In this document: positions 51,097 through 59,883 of the stretch, in pieces
Numbering within the stretch: the first letter of the stretch is position 1
Layout of the letters: every line of letters begins with the position of its first letter
Source: Buttiauxella ferragutiae
Lineage (GTDB): Bacteria; Pseudomonadota; Gammaproteobacteria; Enterobacterales; Enterobacteriaceae
DNA: 64,000 nucleotides
Reading direction: 5' to 3' (one strand)
Assembly (NCBI RefSeq): GCF_001654915.1
Contig: NZ_LXEQ01000065.1
Translations under genes and position numbers: made by a program
The notes under the pieces: generated by a model
What the model was told of the DNA's origin: nothing
Seen by the model: the letters and a program-made list of their open reading frames with translations, nothing else
Databases searched by the model: none

Positions 51097-52053
51097 TCAG
51101 CCTTTAAACGGATGCGTCTTCACCCAATGCTCGGCAATATCCTGACGGCGGCAAATCCACACATCATCATGCTGCTGCAGATAATCCAGAAAACGTTGTA
51201 ACGCCCTGAATCGCCCCGGACGCCCCAGTAAACGGCAGTGCATGCCGATAGACATCATTTTCGGCGCGGTTTCCCCTTCCTCGTACAACACATCAAAGCT
51301 GTCTTTCAGATAGGTATAAAACTGCTCGGCGGTATTAAAACCTTGCGCGGTGGCAAAGCGCATATCATTGGCATCCAGGGTATATGGCACCACCAGATGC
51401 GGCTTGATGGAACCGTCGCTACAGGTCACTTCACTCCAGAATGGCAAGTCGTCGCCGTAATAATCGCTGTCGTAAAGGAAGCTGCCGTTTTCCGCCACCA
51501 GCCTGCGCGTGTTCGGGCTATCGCGGCCGGTATACCAACCCTGCGGTTTGCTGCCGAACAAATCCTCCAGGATTTCGATCGCCTGGTGCATATGCTGGCG
51601 TTCAGTCGCTTCATCGAGATTTTGATAGTGGATCCAGCGCCAGCCGTGGCTCACCACGTCGTAATCCGCCGCTTTAATCGCGGCGACGATTTCAGGATTT
51701 CGCGCCAGCGCCATTGCGACGCCGAAAATACTCATCGTCAGGCCGCGTTTTTGAAACTCATTGTGGATACGCCAGAAACCCGCGCGGGAACCATATTCGT
51801 ACAGTGAATCCATCGACATATGGCGGTCGGGGAAGCTGGCGGCACCGATAATATCGGAGAGGAATTGTTCAGATCCGGCATCGCCATGCAGAACATGGTT
51901 CTCACCGCCTTCTTCAAAATTCAGCACAAACTGCACGGCGACTCGGGCGTTATTCGGCCATTGCGCATGAGGTGGTTTACCCGCATAACCTTTCATGTCA
52001 CGCGGGTAGTTCTCGGTAAAGTGATAGCGCTTATTTTTCGCTACTTCATTCAT
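51097..52053 (-). CDS. hpxB: Metal-independent allantoinase (PuuE/HpxB)
   Basis: Hydrolyses allantoin to allantoate. The 318-residue protein belongs to the polysaccharide-deacetylase-like PuuE family: YPRDMKGYAGKPPHAQWPNNARVAVQFVLNFEEGGE near the N-terminus, YGSRAGFWRI, SHGWRWIHY and GWYTGRDSPNTRRLV are its landmarks. It differs from the amidohydrolase-type allantoinase AllB of E. coli. It lies 31 bases downstream of hpxA in a two-gene unit. Supplies allantoate to the fused enzyme at 43276-45030. Confidence 0.93.
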   Translation of the reverse strand: MNEVAKNKRYHFTENYPRDMKGYAGKPPHAQWPNNARVAVQFVLNFEEGGENHVLHGDAGSEQFLSDIIGAASFPDRHMSMDSLYEYGSRAGFWRIHNEFQKRGLTMSIFGVAMALARNPEIVAAIKAADYDVVSHGWRWIHYQNLDEATERQHMHQAIEILEDLFGSKPQGWYTGRDSPNTRRLVAENGSFLYDSDYYGDDLPFWSEVTCSDGSIKPHLVVPYTLDANDMRFATAQGFNTAEQFYTYLKDSFDVLYEEGETAPKMMSIGMHCRLLGRPGRFRALQRFLDYLQQHDDVWICRRQDIAEHWVKTHPFKG

Positions 52054-52084
52054 GGTTCGGTTCCTTATGAGCCGAGCCAGAACA

Positions 52085-52822
52085 TCAACTCAGCATGTCA
52101 AAACAGCCTGATAACGGCTTTTTATTCGGATACGCGAGATCACCGTGTTTGCTGGTTCCAAGTCCAAGTGCGATGAGGGATTCCACCATTTTCACCGCAG
52201 CGGTGACGCCATCAATAACAGGAACACCCAATTCGGCCGTTAGCTCACGGGCAAGATTTGCCATCCCCCCGCAGCCAAGCACAATCGCCCCGCTGTTATC
52301 TTCTTTTATGGCCTGGATACAACGCTCGCGTACCTTCATCTGAGCAAGACCCGTGCCATCTTCTAATGCCAGAACCGGCAAATCGATGGCGTGCAGCGCG
52401 GCACAATGATGCTCAAACCCATACTGCCGAAGTAAATGACGGGCAATAATCACCGTTCGCGGCAAAGTGGTGACAATAGAAAAGCGCGTGGCAACCATTG
52501 TGGCGGTATGCATCGCAGCTTCGGCAATACCTATTACCGGCCCAGTTGCCAGTTCACGCGCGGCCAGCAAACCGGGGTCACCAAAACAGGCAATCACATG
52601 GCCGCTGACTCCCTGCTCTTTACCGCGTTTGATTTGCTCAAGAACTCCGATAGCAGCAATCGTTTCATCAAAATGTCCTTCTATCGATTCCACACCCTGT
52701 GAGGAGCAGACAGCAATAATCTCGCTGGTGTTTGCGGCTACGCTGCGAGCCGCTTCGGCGATAGTGTGGGTCATCGCCACATTGGTGTTGGGATTGACCA
52801 CCTGAATCAAATGTTTCTTCAC
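52085..52822 (-). CDS. hpxA: Allantoin racemase HpxA
   Basis: Interconverts R- and S-allantoin so the stereospecific later enzymes can use both. The 245-residue sequence belongs to the Asp/Glu/hydantoin racemase family with two catalytic cysteines: GHVIACFGDPGLLAA and AIVLGCGGMANLA. The start is a GTG at 52822 (VKKHLIQVVNPNTN) with AAGGAGTG about six bases before; the ATG at 52864 is too far upstream. First gene of hpxA-hpxB, divergent from the permease with 225 bases between. Confidence 0.92.
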   Translation of the reverse strand: MKKHLIQVVNPNTNVAMTHTIAEAARSVAANTSEIIAVCSSQGVESIEGHFDETIAAIGVLEQIKRGKEQGVSGHVIACFGDPGLLAARELATGPVIGIAEAAMHTATMVATRFSIVTTLPRTVIIARHLLRQYGFEHHCAALHAIDLPVLALEDGTGLAQMKVRERCIQAIKEDNSGAIVLGCGGMANLARELTAELGVPVIDGVTAAVKMVESLIALGLGTSKHGDLAYPNKKPLSGCFDMLS

Positions 52823-52856
52823 GTTCACTCCTTTTGGTTCCGTTAGCCCAGTGATT

Positions 52857-52904
52857 AGCACCACTTCTGGGCAAAAAATTAAACATCTGCACCATGAAAA
52901 GGCG
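52857..52904. promoter_or_regulatory. Pair of NtrC-like sites upstream of the permease gene
   Basis: AGCACCACTTCTGGGCA (52857-52873) and TGCACCATGAAAAGGCG (52888-52904) each keep one good NtrC half-site (GCACCA) and a degenerate second half. Their centres lie 31 bases apart, at about -140 and -109 from the predicted start at 53005. That matches the spacing of the NtrC sites at glnA (about -140 and -108). They may also serve hpxA. Confidence 0.4.
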
Positions 52905-52978
52905 CGTCATTCCTGGATGCTCTTCATTTTCTGCTTTCGTAGTCCGCGGTTTGCGTCTTGCTGCTAAAAAATCAAACC

Positions 52979-52993
52979 TGGCCTGGTTCCTGC
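52979..52993 (+). promoter_or_regulatory. Probable sigma-54 promoter of the permease gene
   Basis: TGGCCT-GGTTC-CTGC, followed by A, keeps the essential GG-N10-GC spacing of sigma-54 promoters but differs from the consensus at three positions. The predicted start is about 53005, 43 bases before the ATG. Confidence 0.5.
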
Positions 52994-53047
52994 AACAAAG
53001 GTTTCAGACAATCCGTCAGCATCTGTTTTTATTAGGGAGCAGATATC

Positions 53048-54535
53048 ATGCCAGGTATTAAACACAACACGACAGCCATGAACGATAACGCCGGTTATAG
53101 CCCACGTTTATGCAATGAAGATTTGGCGCCGACGCGCAACCAGACATGGTCCTGGTACAATATTTTTTCTTTCTGGATGTCCGATGTCCACAGTATGGGC
53201 GGCTACGTGGTCGCCGCCAGCTTCTTCACCTTGGGGCTGGCGAGCTGGCAAGTTTTGCTTTGCCTGTTAGTCGGGATTTGCATCGTTCAGCTTTGTGCGA
53301 ACCTGGTGGCCAAACCAAGCCAAATGGCTGGTGTACCTTACGCAGTGATTTGCCGTCAGGCATTTGGCGTGTTCGGAGCCAATATTCCGGCGGTAATTCG
53401 TGGGTTAATCGCCTTCGCCTGGTACGGCATACAAACCTGGCTGGCAGCCAACGCCCTGATGCTGGTTATGCTGAAATTCTGGCCATCACTGGCCCCCATG
53501 ACCACCGGGCACTTCCTCGGGCTTTCACATCTCGGCTGGATTTGTTTCGGCATTATGTGGGTGCTGCAGGCGATGGTGTTCTGGCACGGTATGAACGCGA
53601 TTAAGCGCTTTATTGATATCGCCGGGCCTGCGGTTTACATCGTGATGATGGCTTTGGCTGGCTGGATTTTGTATCAGACAGGCTTTGATGGCATTTCATT
53701 TACGCTTGCCAGCAAACAACTGACTTCTGGTGAGCAAGCGTGGCAGATGTTGACTGCAATCGCTCTGGTGGTTTCGTACTTCTCCGGCCCACTGCTGAAC
53801 TTCGGTGACTTCTCGCGTTACGGCAAGAGTATGAAAGAGATCCGCCGTGGTAACCGTTGGGGGCTACCATTTAACTTCTTACTGTTCTCTATTGTTACCG
53901 TGATCATTGTCTCCGGGACACAATCGCTGTTCGGCAAAATGATTACCGACCCTATCGAAACCGTCAGCCACGTTGGTAACAGCCTCGCAATGGCAATTGG
54001 TTTGCTGACCATGATCACCGCCACCATTGGTATTAATATCGTGGCGAATTTCGTGTCACCGGCTTTCGATTTCTCTAACTGCTCACCACAGAAAATCAGC
54101 TTCCGTACCGGTGGCATGATTGCGGCAGTAGGCTCAGTACTGCTGACCCCGTGGAATTTGTTCCAGTCGCCAGAACTTATTCACTACACGCTCGATGTGC
54201 TGGGATCGTTCATTGGACCGCTGTTCGGCATTTTGTTAACTGATTTCTATATCATTAAACGCAGCAAAATTTATGTCGAGGATCTGTTTGATGACACATC
54301 AAAAGGGCGTTACTGGTACAAAAGTGGCTTCAATCCCAAAGCGATTCTGGCACTACTGCCCTCAGTCGCCGTTTGCCTGACCATCAGCTTTATTCCATCG
54401 CTGCATGAAGTAGCTAACTTTAGCTGGTTTATCGGTGCATTCCTGAGTGCAGGTTGTTACCGCTGGCTGGCACGTGCGGAAATAGAGAGTGAAGTGGCGG
54501 GATATAACGGACAGGTTGTTGCTTCAAAAGATTAG
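53048..54535 (+). CDS. NCS1-family permease, probably for allantoin
   Basis: Inner-membrane transporter of 495 residues with about 12 helices, nucleobase:cation symporter-1 family (NEDLAPTRNQTWSWYNIFSFWMSDVHSMGGYV is the typical entry to helix 1). The close relatives are allantoin/hydantoin/uracil permeases such as PucI. The neighbours (allantoin racemase and allantoinase, divergent) favour allantoin; uric acid or a hydantoin cannot be excluded. GGGAGC lies before the ATG. Followed by a strong hairpin at 54551 and the tRNA-Asp. Confidence 0.87.
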   Translation: MPGIKHNTTAMNDNAGYSPRLCNEDLAPTRNQTWSWYNIFSFWMSDVHSMGGYVVAASFFTLGLASWQVLLCLLVGICIVQLCANLVAKPSQMAGVPYAVICRQAFGVFGANIPAVIRGLIAFAWYGIQTWLAANALMLVMLKFWPSLAPMTTGHFLGLSHLGWICFGIMWVLQAMVFWHGMNAIKRFIDIAGPAVYIVMMALAGWILYQTGFDGISFTLASKQLTSGEQAWQMLTAIALVVSYFSGPLLNFGDFSRYGKSMKEIRRGNRWGLPFNFLLFSIVTVIIVSGTQSLFGKMITDPIETVSHVGNSLAMAIGLLTMITATIGINIVANFVSPAFDFSNCSPQKISFRTGGMIAAVGSVLLTPWNLFQSPELIHYTLDVLGSFIGPLFGILLTDFYIIKRSKIYVEDLFDDTSKGRYWYKSGFNPKAILALLPSVAVCLTISFIPSLHEVANFSWFIGAFLSAGCYRWLARAEIESEVAGYNGQVVASKD

Positions 54536-54550
54536 GCTTCAGAAACGACG

Positions 54551-54580
54551 AAAGCCTGAATCATTTCTGATTCAGGCTTT
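54551..54580. terminator. Terminator between permease gene and tRNA-Asp
   Basis: AAAGCCTGAATCA and TGATTCAGGCTTT form a perfect 13-pair stem around TTTC. It can end both the permease transcript (plus) and the tRNA-Asp transcript (minus). Confidence 0.92.
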
Positions 54581-54587
54581 CTGATTG

Positions 54588-54664
54588 TGGCGGAACGGAC
54601 GGGACTCGAACCCGCGACCCCCTGCGTGACAGGCAGGTATTCTAACCGACTGAACTACCGCTCC
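54588..54664 (-). tRNA. aspV: tRNA-Asp (anticodon GTC)
   Basis: The minus strand reads GGAGCGGTAGTTCAGTCGG at the 5' end, a CCTGCCTGTCACGCAGG anticodon arm with GTC at the tip, the GGTTCGAGTCC T arm and a coded CCA end. It has 77 bases and a perfect acceptor stem. It stands next to dnaQ, the place of aspV in E. coli. The right end of the hpx region lies just beside it. Confidence 0.98.
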
Positions 54665-54797
54665 GCGTTTGTTCCCCGTCGGGAACGAGGCAGATATTAC
54701 GTATTGCACTCATGAGCGTCAATGTTTTTTCTTATAAATCTAATCGCTTGCCGCTATTTTCACCCAAACGGTTATTTTTAATCCATCAATGCTGTTT

Positions 54798-55529
54798 TTA
54801 CATGCGCCACAGACAACTTCCACCCTTCTTTTCTACCAAATCAAGTCTCGACTCATGTGCTTCCAATTCTGCATCGCTGGCCCGAATGATGCGTACGCCC
54901 GAACTCTGGCGGACAACACGCTGAATACCGTTGTCTCCACTACGCTGTTGAACATCCCCTTCCATAGCAAACTTCAGAGAGGTTTGCCCACCGGTCATCA
55001 TTAAATAGACATCAGACAGGATTTGGGCATCGAGCAATGCGCCGTGCAGCGTTCGTTTACTGTTGTCTATTTCGTAGCGCGAGCAAAGAGCATCGAGGCT
55101 GTTACGCTTGCCAGGGAACATCTTACGTGCGAGTGCAAGGCTGTCCGTGATTTTGCAGAAAGTATTGGTTTTTGGGATATCGCGCTTGAGCTTACTGAAC
55201 TCGTAGTCCATAAACCCGATATCAAACGATGCGTTATGGATAACCAGTTCTGCACCGCGGATGTAATCCATAAACGAATCAGCAACCTGGTCAAAGGTTG
55301 GTTTATCCGCCAGAAACTCATCGGCAATTCCATGGACACCAAATGCTTCCGGGTCCACCAGCCGGTCTGGCTTTAAGTAGACATGGAAGTTATTGCCTGT
55401 CAGGCGGCGGTTGATCACTTCAACCGCACCGATTTCAATAATGCGGTGCCCTTCGTAGTGAGCACCGATTTGGTTCATACCGGTGGTTTCAGTATCGAGA
55501 ACGATCTGTCGTGTAATTGCTGTGCTCAT
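54798..55529 (-). CDS. dnaQ: DNA polymerase III epsilon subunit
   Basis: The proofreading 3'-5' exonuclease of the replicative polymerase. The 243-residue protein has the DEDDh exonuclease motifs (Asp-12 and Glu-14 in LDTETTG; IHNASFDIGFMDYE; HGALLDAQIL) in residues 1-185, then a Gln/Lys-rich linker and the C-terminal polymerase-binding tail. It is divergent from rnhA with a 52-base gap, as in E. coli, where their promoters overlap. Confidence 0.97.
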   Translation of the reverse strand: MSTAITRQIVLDTETTGMNQIGAHYEGHRIIEIGAVEVINRRLTGNNFHVYLKPDRLVDPEAFGVHGIADEFLADKPTFDQVADSFMDYIRGAELVIHNASFDIGFMDYEFSKLKRDIPKTNTFCKITDSLALARKMFPGKRNSLDALCSRYEIDNSKRTLHGALLDAQILSDVYLMMTGGQTSLKFAMEGDVQQRSGDNGIQRVVRQSSGVRIIRASDAELEAHESRLDLVEKKGGSCLWRM

Positions 55530-55581
55530 GGCGCTCGTTTATGTCAGACTTGGTTTTTTAATCACAGGAAGTCTACCAGAG

Positions 55582-56058
55582 ATGCGTAAACAGGTAGAAA
55601 TTTTCACCGATGGCTCTTGCCTCGGTAACCCAGGGCCAGGTGGATACGGCGCCATTCTACGGTACAAACAACACGAAAAAATTTTTAGTGTCGGTTATCG
55701 TTTGACGACGAATAATCGCATGGAAATGATGGCCGCTATTGTTGCTCTTGAGGCGTTAATCGAGCCTTGTGACATTGTGCTCAGCACCGACAGTCAGTAT
55801 GTTCGCCAGGGAATTACCCAATGGATCCATAACTGGAAAAAGCGCGGCTGGAAAACTGCCGATAAAAAACCAGTGAAAAATGTCGACCTATGGCAGCGTC
55901 TTGATGCGGCTTTGAGCGAGCACAAAATCAGTTGGGAATGGGTGAAAGGGCATGCCGGCCACCCTGAAAACGAACGCTGCGATGAACTGGCACGCGTTGC
56001 CGCTTCTAATCCAACTCTTGAGGATGTTGGTTATCAACCAGAGGTGACGAAACTTTAG
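55582..56058 (+). CDS. rnhA: Ribonuclease HI
   Basis: Cuts the RNA strand of RNA:DNA hybrids. The 158-residue protein has the catalytic DEDD residues in IFTDGSCLGNPGPGGYG (Asp), TTNNRMEMMAA (Glu), LSTDSQYV (Asp) and the last Asp in RCDELAR, plus the handle region HNWKKRGWKTADKKPVKN. The start at 55582 aligns with E. coli; an earlier frame at 55483 overlaps dnaQ and is rejected. Its 3' end overlaps yafS by 53 bases. Confidence 0.97.
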   Translation: MRKQVEIFTDGSCLGNPGPGGYGAILRYKQHEKIFSVGYRLTTNNRMEMMAAIVALEALIEPCDIVLSTDSQYVRQGITQWIHNWKKRGWKTADKKPVKNVDLWQRLDAALSEHKISWEWVKGHAGHPENERCDELARVAASNPTLEDVGYQPEVTKL

Positions 56059-56773
56059 TCGTTTTCCGAAACTGCCTGGTAGCGCCAACTGCCGAGCGGA
56101 TTTGCGTTTTCGCTTTTCGGCTTTTCATTGGGTTAAGCGTAAGTGGCAAGGTCCTCTTACGCGCCACTATGACATGCATGCAGCCCAGCGCTGGCAAGTG
56201 AGTACTCAGCATTTTTCCGCCTTGTTTACTCCAGGGTAAAACCTGGAAACTTCGCTGGTGCATGACTTCAAAATTCAGCAATGCCAACCAATCGAAAATC
56301 CTCATCGGCGTAAACATTCGGCAATGATACGGCGTGCGCTTGCGCATAAATGGCACTGTTTTGCCCAAACCTAACAAACTCATCGGGTTGAAGCTGCTCA
56401 GAATTAACCATCCGTCATCAATTAATATCCGATCGGCTTCACGCAGTAATCCGTGAGGATCCTGGCACCAGGGCAATGTATGGGCCAACATACAAGCATC
56501 TACAGATTTCGCCGCAAAGGGTAAATGAAGTGGATCGGCATTAACCTGAAGCCTGTCGCCCTGAAGTGCGACATTAACCTGATGTGAAATAGCGCAAGCT
56601 TCAGTGTTAATTTCAGCGCTTAGGTTGCCTATCTTCAATAGATGGAAACCAAACATTTTAGCAAGCCAGGGCTGGAGTTGAGTTTCCAGTGCCTCACGGT
56701 AGTACTCGCCCCACGGGAGTTCTCCCCAATGATGCGGTGAAATGAAATTTTCAGGTATCCTTGCCGGTTTCAT
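56006..56773 (-). CDS. yafS: YafS, SAM-dependent methyltransferase-like protein
   Basis: A 255-residue class I methyltransferase-like protein of the YafS family (HHWGELPWGEYYREALETQLQPWLAKMFG; DPLHLPFAAKSVDACMLAHTLPWCQDPHGLLREADRILIDDGWLILSSFNP). The SAM-binding glycine loop is weak (HLLKIGNLSAE), as in E. coli, so activity is unproven. The C-terminal 15-20 residues extend over the end of rnhA in antisense. The ATG at 56773 is chosen from the E. coli alignment; 36 bases separate it from divergent gloB. Confidence 0.88.
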   Translation of the reverse strand: MKPARIPENFISPHHWGELPWGEYYREALETQLQPWLAKMFGFHLLKIGNLSAEINTEACAISHQVNVALQGDRLQVNADPLHLPFAAKSVDACMLAHTLPWCQDPHGLLREADRILIDDGWLILSSFNPMSLLGLGKTVPFMRKRTPYHCRMFTPMRIFDWLALLNFEVMHQRSFQVLPWSKQGGKMLSTHLPALGCMHVIVARKRTLPLTLNPMKSRKAKTQIRSAVGATRQFRKTTKVSSPLVDNQHPQELD

Positions 56774-56809
56774 CACTACCTTCTTAGCGCAATTCAAAGA
56801 GGTCGAATT

Positions 56810-57565
56810 ATGAATCTTAACAGTATTTCCGCATTCCAGGATAACTACATCTGGGTTCTGAATGATGAGCAGGGTAAATGTATCATTGTGGACCCTGGTG
56901 AGGCTCAACCGGTGCTAAAAGCGATTGAAGAGAATCACTGGCAGCCAGAAGCCATTTTACTGACACACCATCACAACGATCATGTAGGTGGTGTAAAAGA
57001 ACTTCTCAAAAAGTACCCAGGCCTTGTGGTATATGGGCCCGAAGAGACACAAGATAAGGGAACGAACCGGGTAGTCAGAGAGGGCGATAAGGTCAATATT
57101 TTGAAGTGTGAATTTAGCGTTATTGCTACACCCGGTCACACTTTAGGACATATCTGTTTCTATAGTAAACCTTATCTTTTTTGCGGCGACACGATGTTTT
57201 CCGGGGGGTGTGGCAGACTTTTTGAAGGTACCGCCGAGAATATGTATGATTCTTTTCAAAAGCTTAACAAACTCCCTGCTGATACGTTAATTTGTTGTGC
57301 ACATGAGTACACGCTTTCAAATATGAAATTTTCCTTATCTATCTTGCCTGACGATGATGAGTTAAACCGTTATTGTCGAAAAGTTAAGGAGTTACGCGCA
57401 AAAAACCACTCAACCTTACCCAGTTCCCTGGCAATTGAGCGTAATATAAATTTATTTTTAAAAACAAACGACCTTGATTTAAAAGAAAAAATTTCTAAAG
57501 AAACAAACTTGCAACAACCACAGCAAATATTTGCCTGGTTACGGACAAAGAAAGACTCTTTCTGA
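56810..57565 (+). CDS. gloB: Hydroxyacylglutathione hydrolase (glyoxalase II)
   Basis: Second glyoxalase step: splits S-lactoylglutathione to D-lactate and glutathione. The 251-residue metallo-beta-lactamase-fold protein has the binuclear metal motif THHHNDHVGG, the GHTLGHICF and FCGDTMFSGGCGRLFEG segments and HEYTLSNMKF. The last third is AT-rich compared with neighbours (many AAA, TTA and ATA codons), but the protein aligns to its end with E. coli GloB. Divergent from yafS and followed by mltD. Confidence 0.96.
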   Translation: MNLNSISAFQDNYIWVLNDEQGKCIIVDPGEAQPVLKAIEENHWQPEAILLTHHHNDHVGGVKELLKKYPGLVVYGPEETQDKGTNRVVREGDKVNILKCEFSVIATPGHTLGHICFYSKPYLFCGDTMFSGGCGRLFEGTAENMYDSFQKLNKLPADTLICCAHEYTLSNMKFSLSILPDDDELNRYCRKVKELRAKNHSTLPSSLAIERNINLFLKTNDLDLKEKISKETNLQQPQQIFAWLRTKKDSF

Positions 57566-57635
57566 ATTTTCTGGTTGTGTTGTTGGAAAGCTGAAGGTAT
57601 TCTTGCTCGTCTTTTAAGCAACTATTGACACACAC

Positions 57636-58994
57636 ATGAAGGCAAAAGCGATATTACTCGCCTCTGTCCTGCTTGTGGGGTGCCAGGCGTCAAAGTATGA
57701 CGGCAACATCCAACAGCACGCACAGAGTCTGTCTGCAGCTGGTCAAGGTGAAGCAGGTAAGTACACAAGTACGCGATGGATGGACGATGGGACATATCTC
57801 GCAGATAACCAAAACTTGTGGAACTTCATTGGCGACGAGCTAAAGATGGGGATACCGGAAAATACCCGGATCCGCGAACAGAAACAGAAGTACCTTAAGA
57901 ATAAGAGCTATCTCCACGATGTAACATTACGGGCAGAGCCGTATATGTACTGGATTGCCGGGCAAGTTAAGAAACGCAACATGCCAATGGAACTAGTACT
58001 GCTACCCATAGTGGAGAGCGCTTTTGACCCCCACGCTACATCATCTGCGAATGCCGCTGGCATCTGGCAGATTGTACCGAGCACGGGTCGAAATTATGGT
58101 TTAAAACAGACCAAAGCATACGATGCACGTCGTGATGTAGTGGCTTCAACCACTGCTGCACTCGATATGATGCAACGTCTGAACAAGATGTTTGACGGCG
58201 ACTGGTTGTTAACCGTGGCGGCGTACAACAGCGGCGAAGGTCGTGTACTGAAGGCAATGAAAGCGAATAAAGCGCGTGGCTTGCCCACAGATTTTTGGTC
58301 GCTTTCACTGCCACGGGAAACCAAGATTTACGTACCTAAAATGCTGGCTTTGAGTGATATTCTCAAGAACAGCCAAAAGTACGGTGTACGCCTGCCGACC
58401 ACTGACGAAAGCCGTGCATTAGCACGTGTAGAAGTGAGTGATCCGGTTGAGCTTACGCAGGTTGCCGAAATGGCCGGGATATCATTAAGTACGCTGAAAA
58501 CGTTCAACGCTGGGGTTAAAACTTCGACGATAGGCAAAAATCAGCGTTATGTAATGGTACCTAAAAAGCATGCTGATAAGCTTAAAGCCTCTTTGGCTGC
58601 AGGTGAAATTGCAGCAGTGCAACCTACGTTAGTCGCTGATAACAGAGCTAATGCAGGCAGCAACAAATCTTATCGTGTTCGTTCAGGGGATACCTTATCG
58701 AGCATTGCTACACGCTTAGGCGTGAGCTCTAAAGATTTGCAAAGCTGGAACGGCATCCGCGGCGCACATATCAAAGTTGGTCAAACACTTAGCGTCAAAA
58801 AAGGCGATGAGCGTTTAGCGAAAAACGATAGCATCACTTACAAGGTTCGTAAGGGTGATTCATTGTCGAGTATTGCAAAACGTCACGGCGTGAACATTAA
58901 AGATGTATTGCGCTGGAACGATGATACTGACGATCTGAAACCTGGCGATCAGCTAACACTGTACGTTGGCAACAACTCTACACCTGATACGTGA
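57636..58994 (+). CDS. mltD: Membrane-bound lytic murein transglycosylase D
   Basis: Outer-membrane lipoprotein that cleaves peptidoglycan glycan strands, leaving anhydro-muramic ends. The 452-residue protein has a lipobox LLVGC (Cys-16), a lysozyme-like catalytic domain with Glu-127 (LPIVESAFDPHATSSANAAG; AAYNSGEGRV) and two LysM domains at about 345-388 and 402-446 (YRVRSGDTLSSIATRLGVS; YKVRKGDSLSSIAKRHGV). Complete. The Shine-Dalgarno is weak, as the bases before ATG read CACACAC. A terminator follows. Confidence 0.97.
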   Translation: MKAKAILLASVLLVGCQASKYDGNIQQHAQSLSAAGQGEAGKYTSTRWMDDGTYLADNQNLWNFIGDELKMGIPENTRIREQKQKYLKNKSYLHDVTLRAEPYMYWIAGQVKKRNMPMELVLLPIVESAFDPHATSSANAAGIWQIVPSTGRNYGLKQTKAYDARRDVVASTTAALDMMQRLNKMFDGDWLLTVAAYNSGEGRVLKAMKANKARGLPTDFWSLSLPRETKIYVPKMLALSDILKNSQKYGVRLPTTDESRALARVEVSDPVELTQVAEMAGISLSTLKTFNAGVKTSTIGKNQRYVMVPKKHADKLKASLAAGEIAAVQPTLVADNRANAGSNKSYRVRSGDTLSSIATRLGVSSKDLQSWNGIRGAHIKVGQTLSVKKGDERLAKNDSITYKVRKGDSLSSIAKRHGVNIKDVLRWNDDTDDLKPGDQLTLYVGNNSTPDT

Positions 58995-59007
58995 TTGTTA
59001 ATCAAAG

Positions 59008-59035
59008 AAAAAGGCACCTTTTAGGTGCCTTTTTT
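59008..59035. terminator. mltD / yafE terminator
   Basis: AAAAAGGCACC and GGTGCCTTTTT form an 11-pair stem around TTTTA with a T-run on the plus strand; the convergent yafE ends ten bases beyond it. Confidence 0.92.
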
Positions 59036-59044
59036 ATTTATCAC

Positions 59045-59812
59045 TTACACTCGTTTAGCTTCAAGCATGATAATGTCGCTTGTGAACGAACCGTCCGTTT
59101 GCAATTCAAAGTAGCGCCGCACTTCATCAGATGCACTTTGCTGATACATCCGAATAGCGTCAGCCAGCGTTGCAGGTGTTCTCATCCGCGCAATCCAGCT
59201 TGAGAACTCCAGATTCAAGCGGTCGCACAACAGATTTTGTGAGCTCAACCCTGCGTCATTAAACAGGCTCAACCATTCGCCACTAGAATAATTACGCACG
59301 TGAGAGGTATCGCGTAATGCTTCAACCGTTTGCAACCAGATGTCTAACACAGGGTGTCCCGGAGACATCACATCCATGAAAATGACAACACCGCCAGGTT
59401 TCAATACGCGCCTTACTTCGCGCAACGCTTTACCCACGTCATGCCAGTGGTGGGCTGAATAACGGCTTATCACAACATCAAATGAGCAATCATCGAAAGG
59501 TAAGACTTCAGCGTAACCCTGCTGAGTTTCAACATTATTGATCCCACGAGCTTTAGTCGCTTCATTCACCACAGCCAGCATTTGCTCTGAGAGATCATAA
59601 GCAACAACTTCCCTCACGTGCGCTGCCGCAATAAAGCTCGCGTGCCCGGCCCCACATCCCATATCGAGTAATCGAGCCTGTGGAAATGCCACCAGGCGTT
59701 CACTGAGGCGTTCGAGATCACGACCAGAAGCATGAACCGCACTGGTCAGATAGGCACTAGCCTGTGAGCCAAATTGCTGATCGACTTTGTCATGGTGAGA
59801 TTGTGTTGTCAT
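59045..59812 (-). CDS. yafE: SAM-dependent methyltransferase YafE
   Basis: A 255-residue class I methyltransferase of the UbiE/YafE type. The SAM-binding motif is clear (LDMGCGAGHASFIAA), followed by AYDLSEQMLAVV, YAEVLPFDDCSFDVVISRYSAHHW and LKPGGVVIFMD. Substrate unknown. The start at 59812 (MTTQSHHDKVDQQFG) is preferred over an upstream ATG because it matches the conserved N-terminus. It follows yafD on the same strand with a 71-base gap. Confidence 0.9.
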   Translation of the reverse strand: MTTQSHHDKVDQQFGSQASAYLTSAVHASGRDLERLSERLVAFPQARLLDMGCGAGHASFIAAAHVREVVAYDLSEQMLAVVNEATKARGINNVETQQGYAEVLPFDDCSFDVVISRYSAHHWHDVGKALREVRRVLKPGGVVIFMDVMSPGHPVLDIWLQTVEALRDTSHVRNYSSGEWLSLFNDAGLSSQNLLCDRLNLEFSSWIARMRTPATLADAIRMYQQSASDEVRRYFELQTDGSFTSDIIMLEAKRV

Positions 59813-59883
59813 TGTCTTGTCCTTGCAGTTGATGATAAGAAAGGGCAGCACATAGGTCTGCCCGATGGCAGACCTGACTAACC

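Noticed and set aside
57240..57565. AT-rich end of gloB as a transferred or recombined segment
   Set aside because: The protein aligns to its end with E. coli GloB, so base composition alone does not support transfer.
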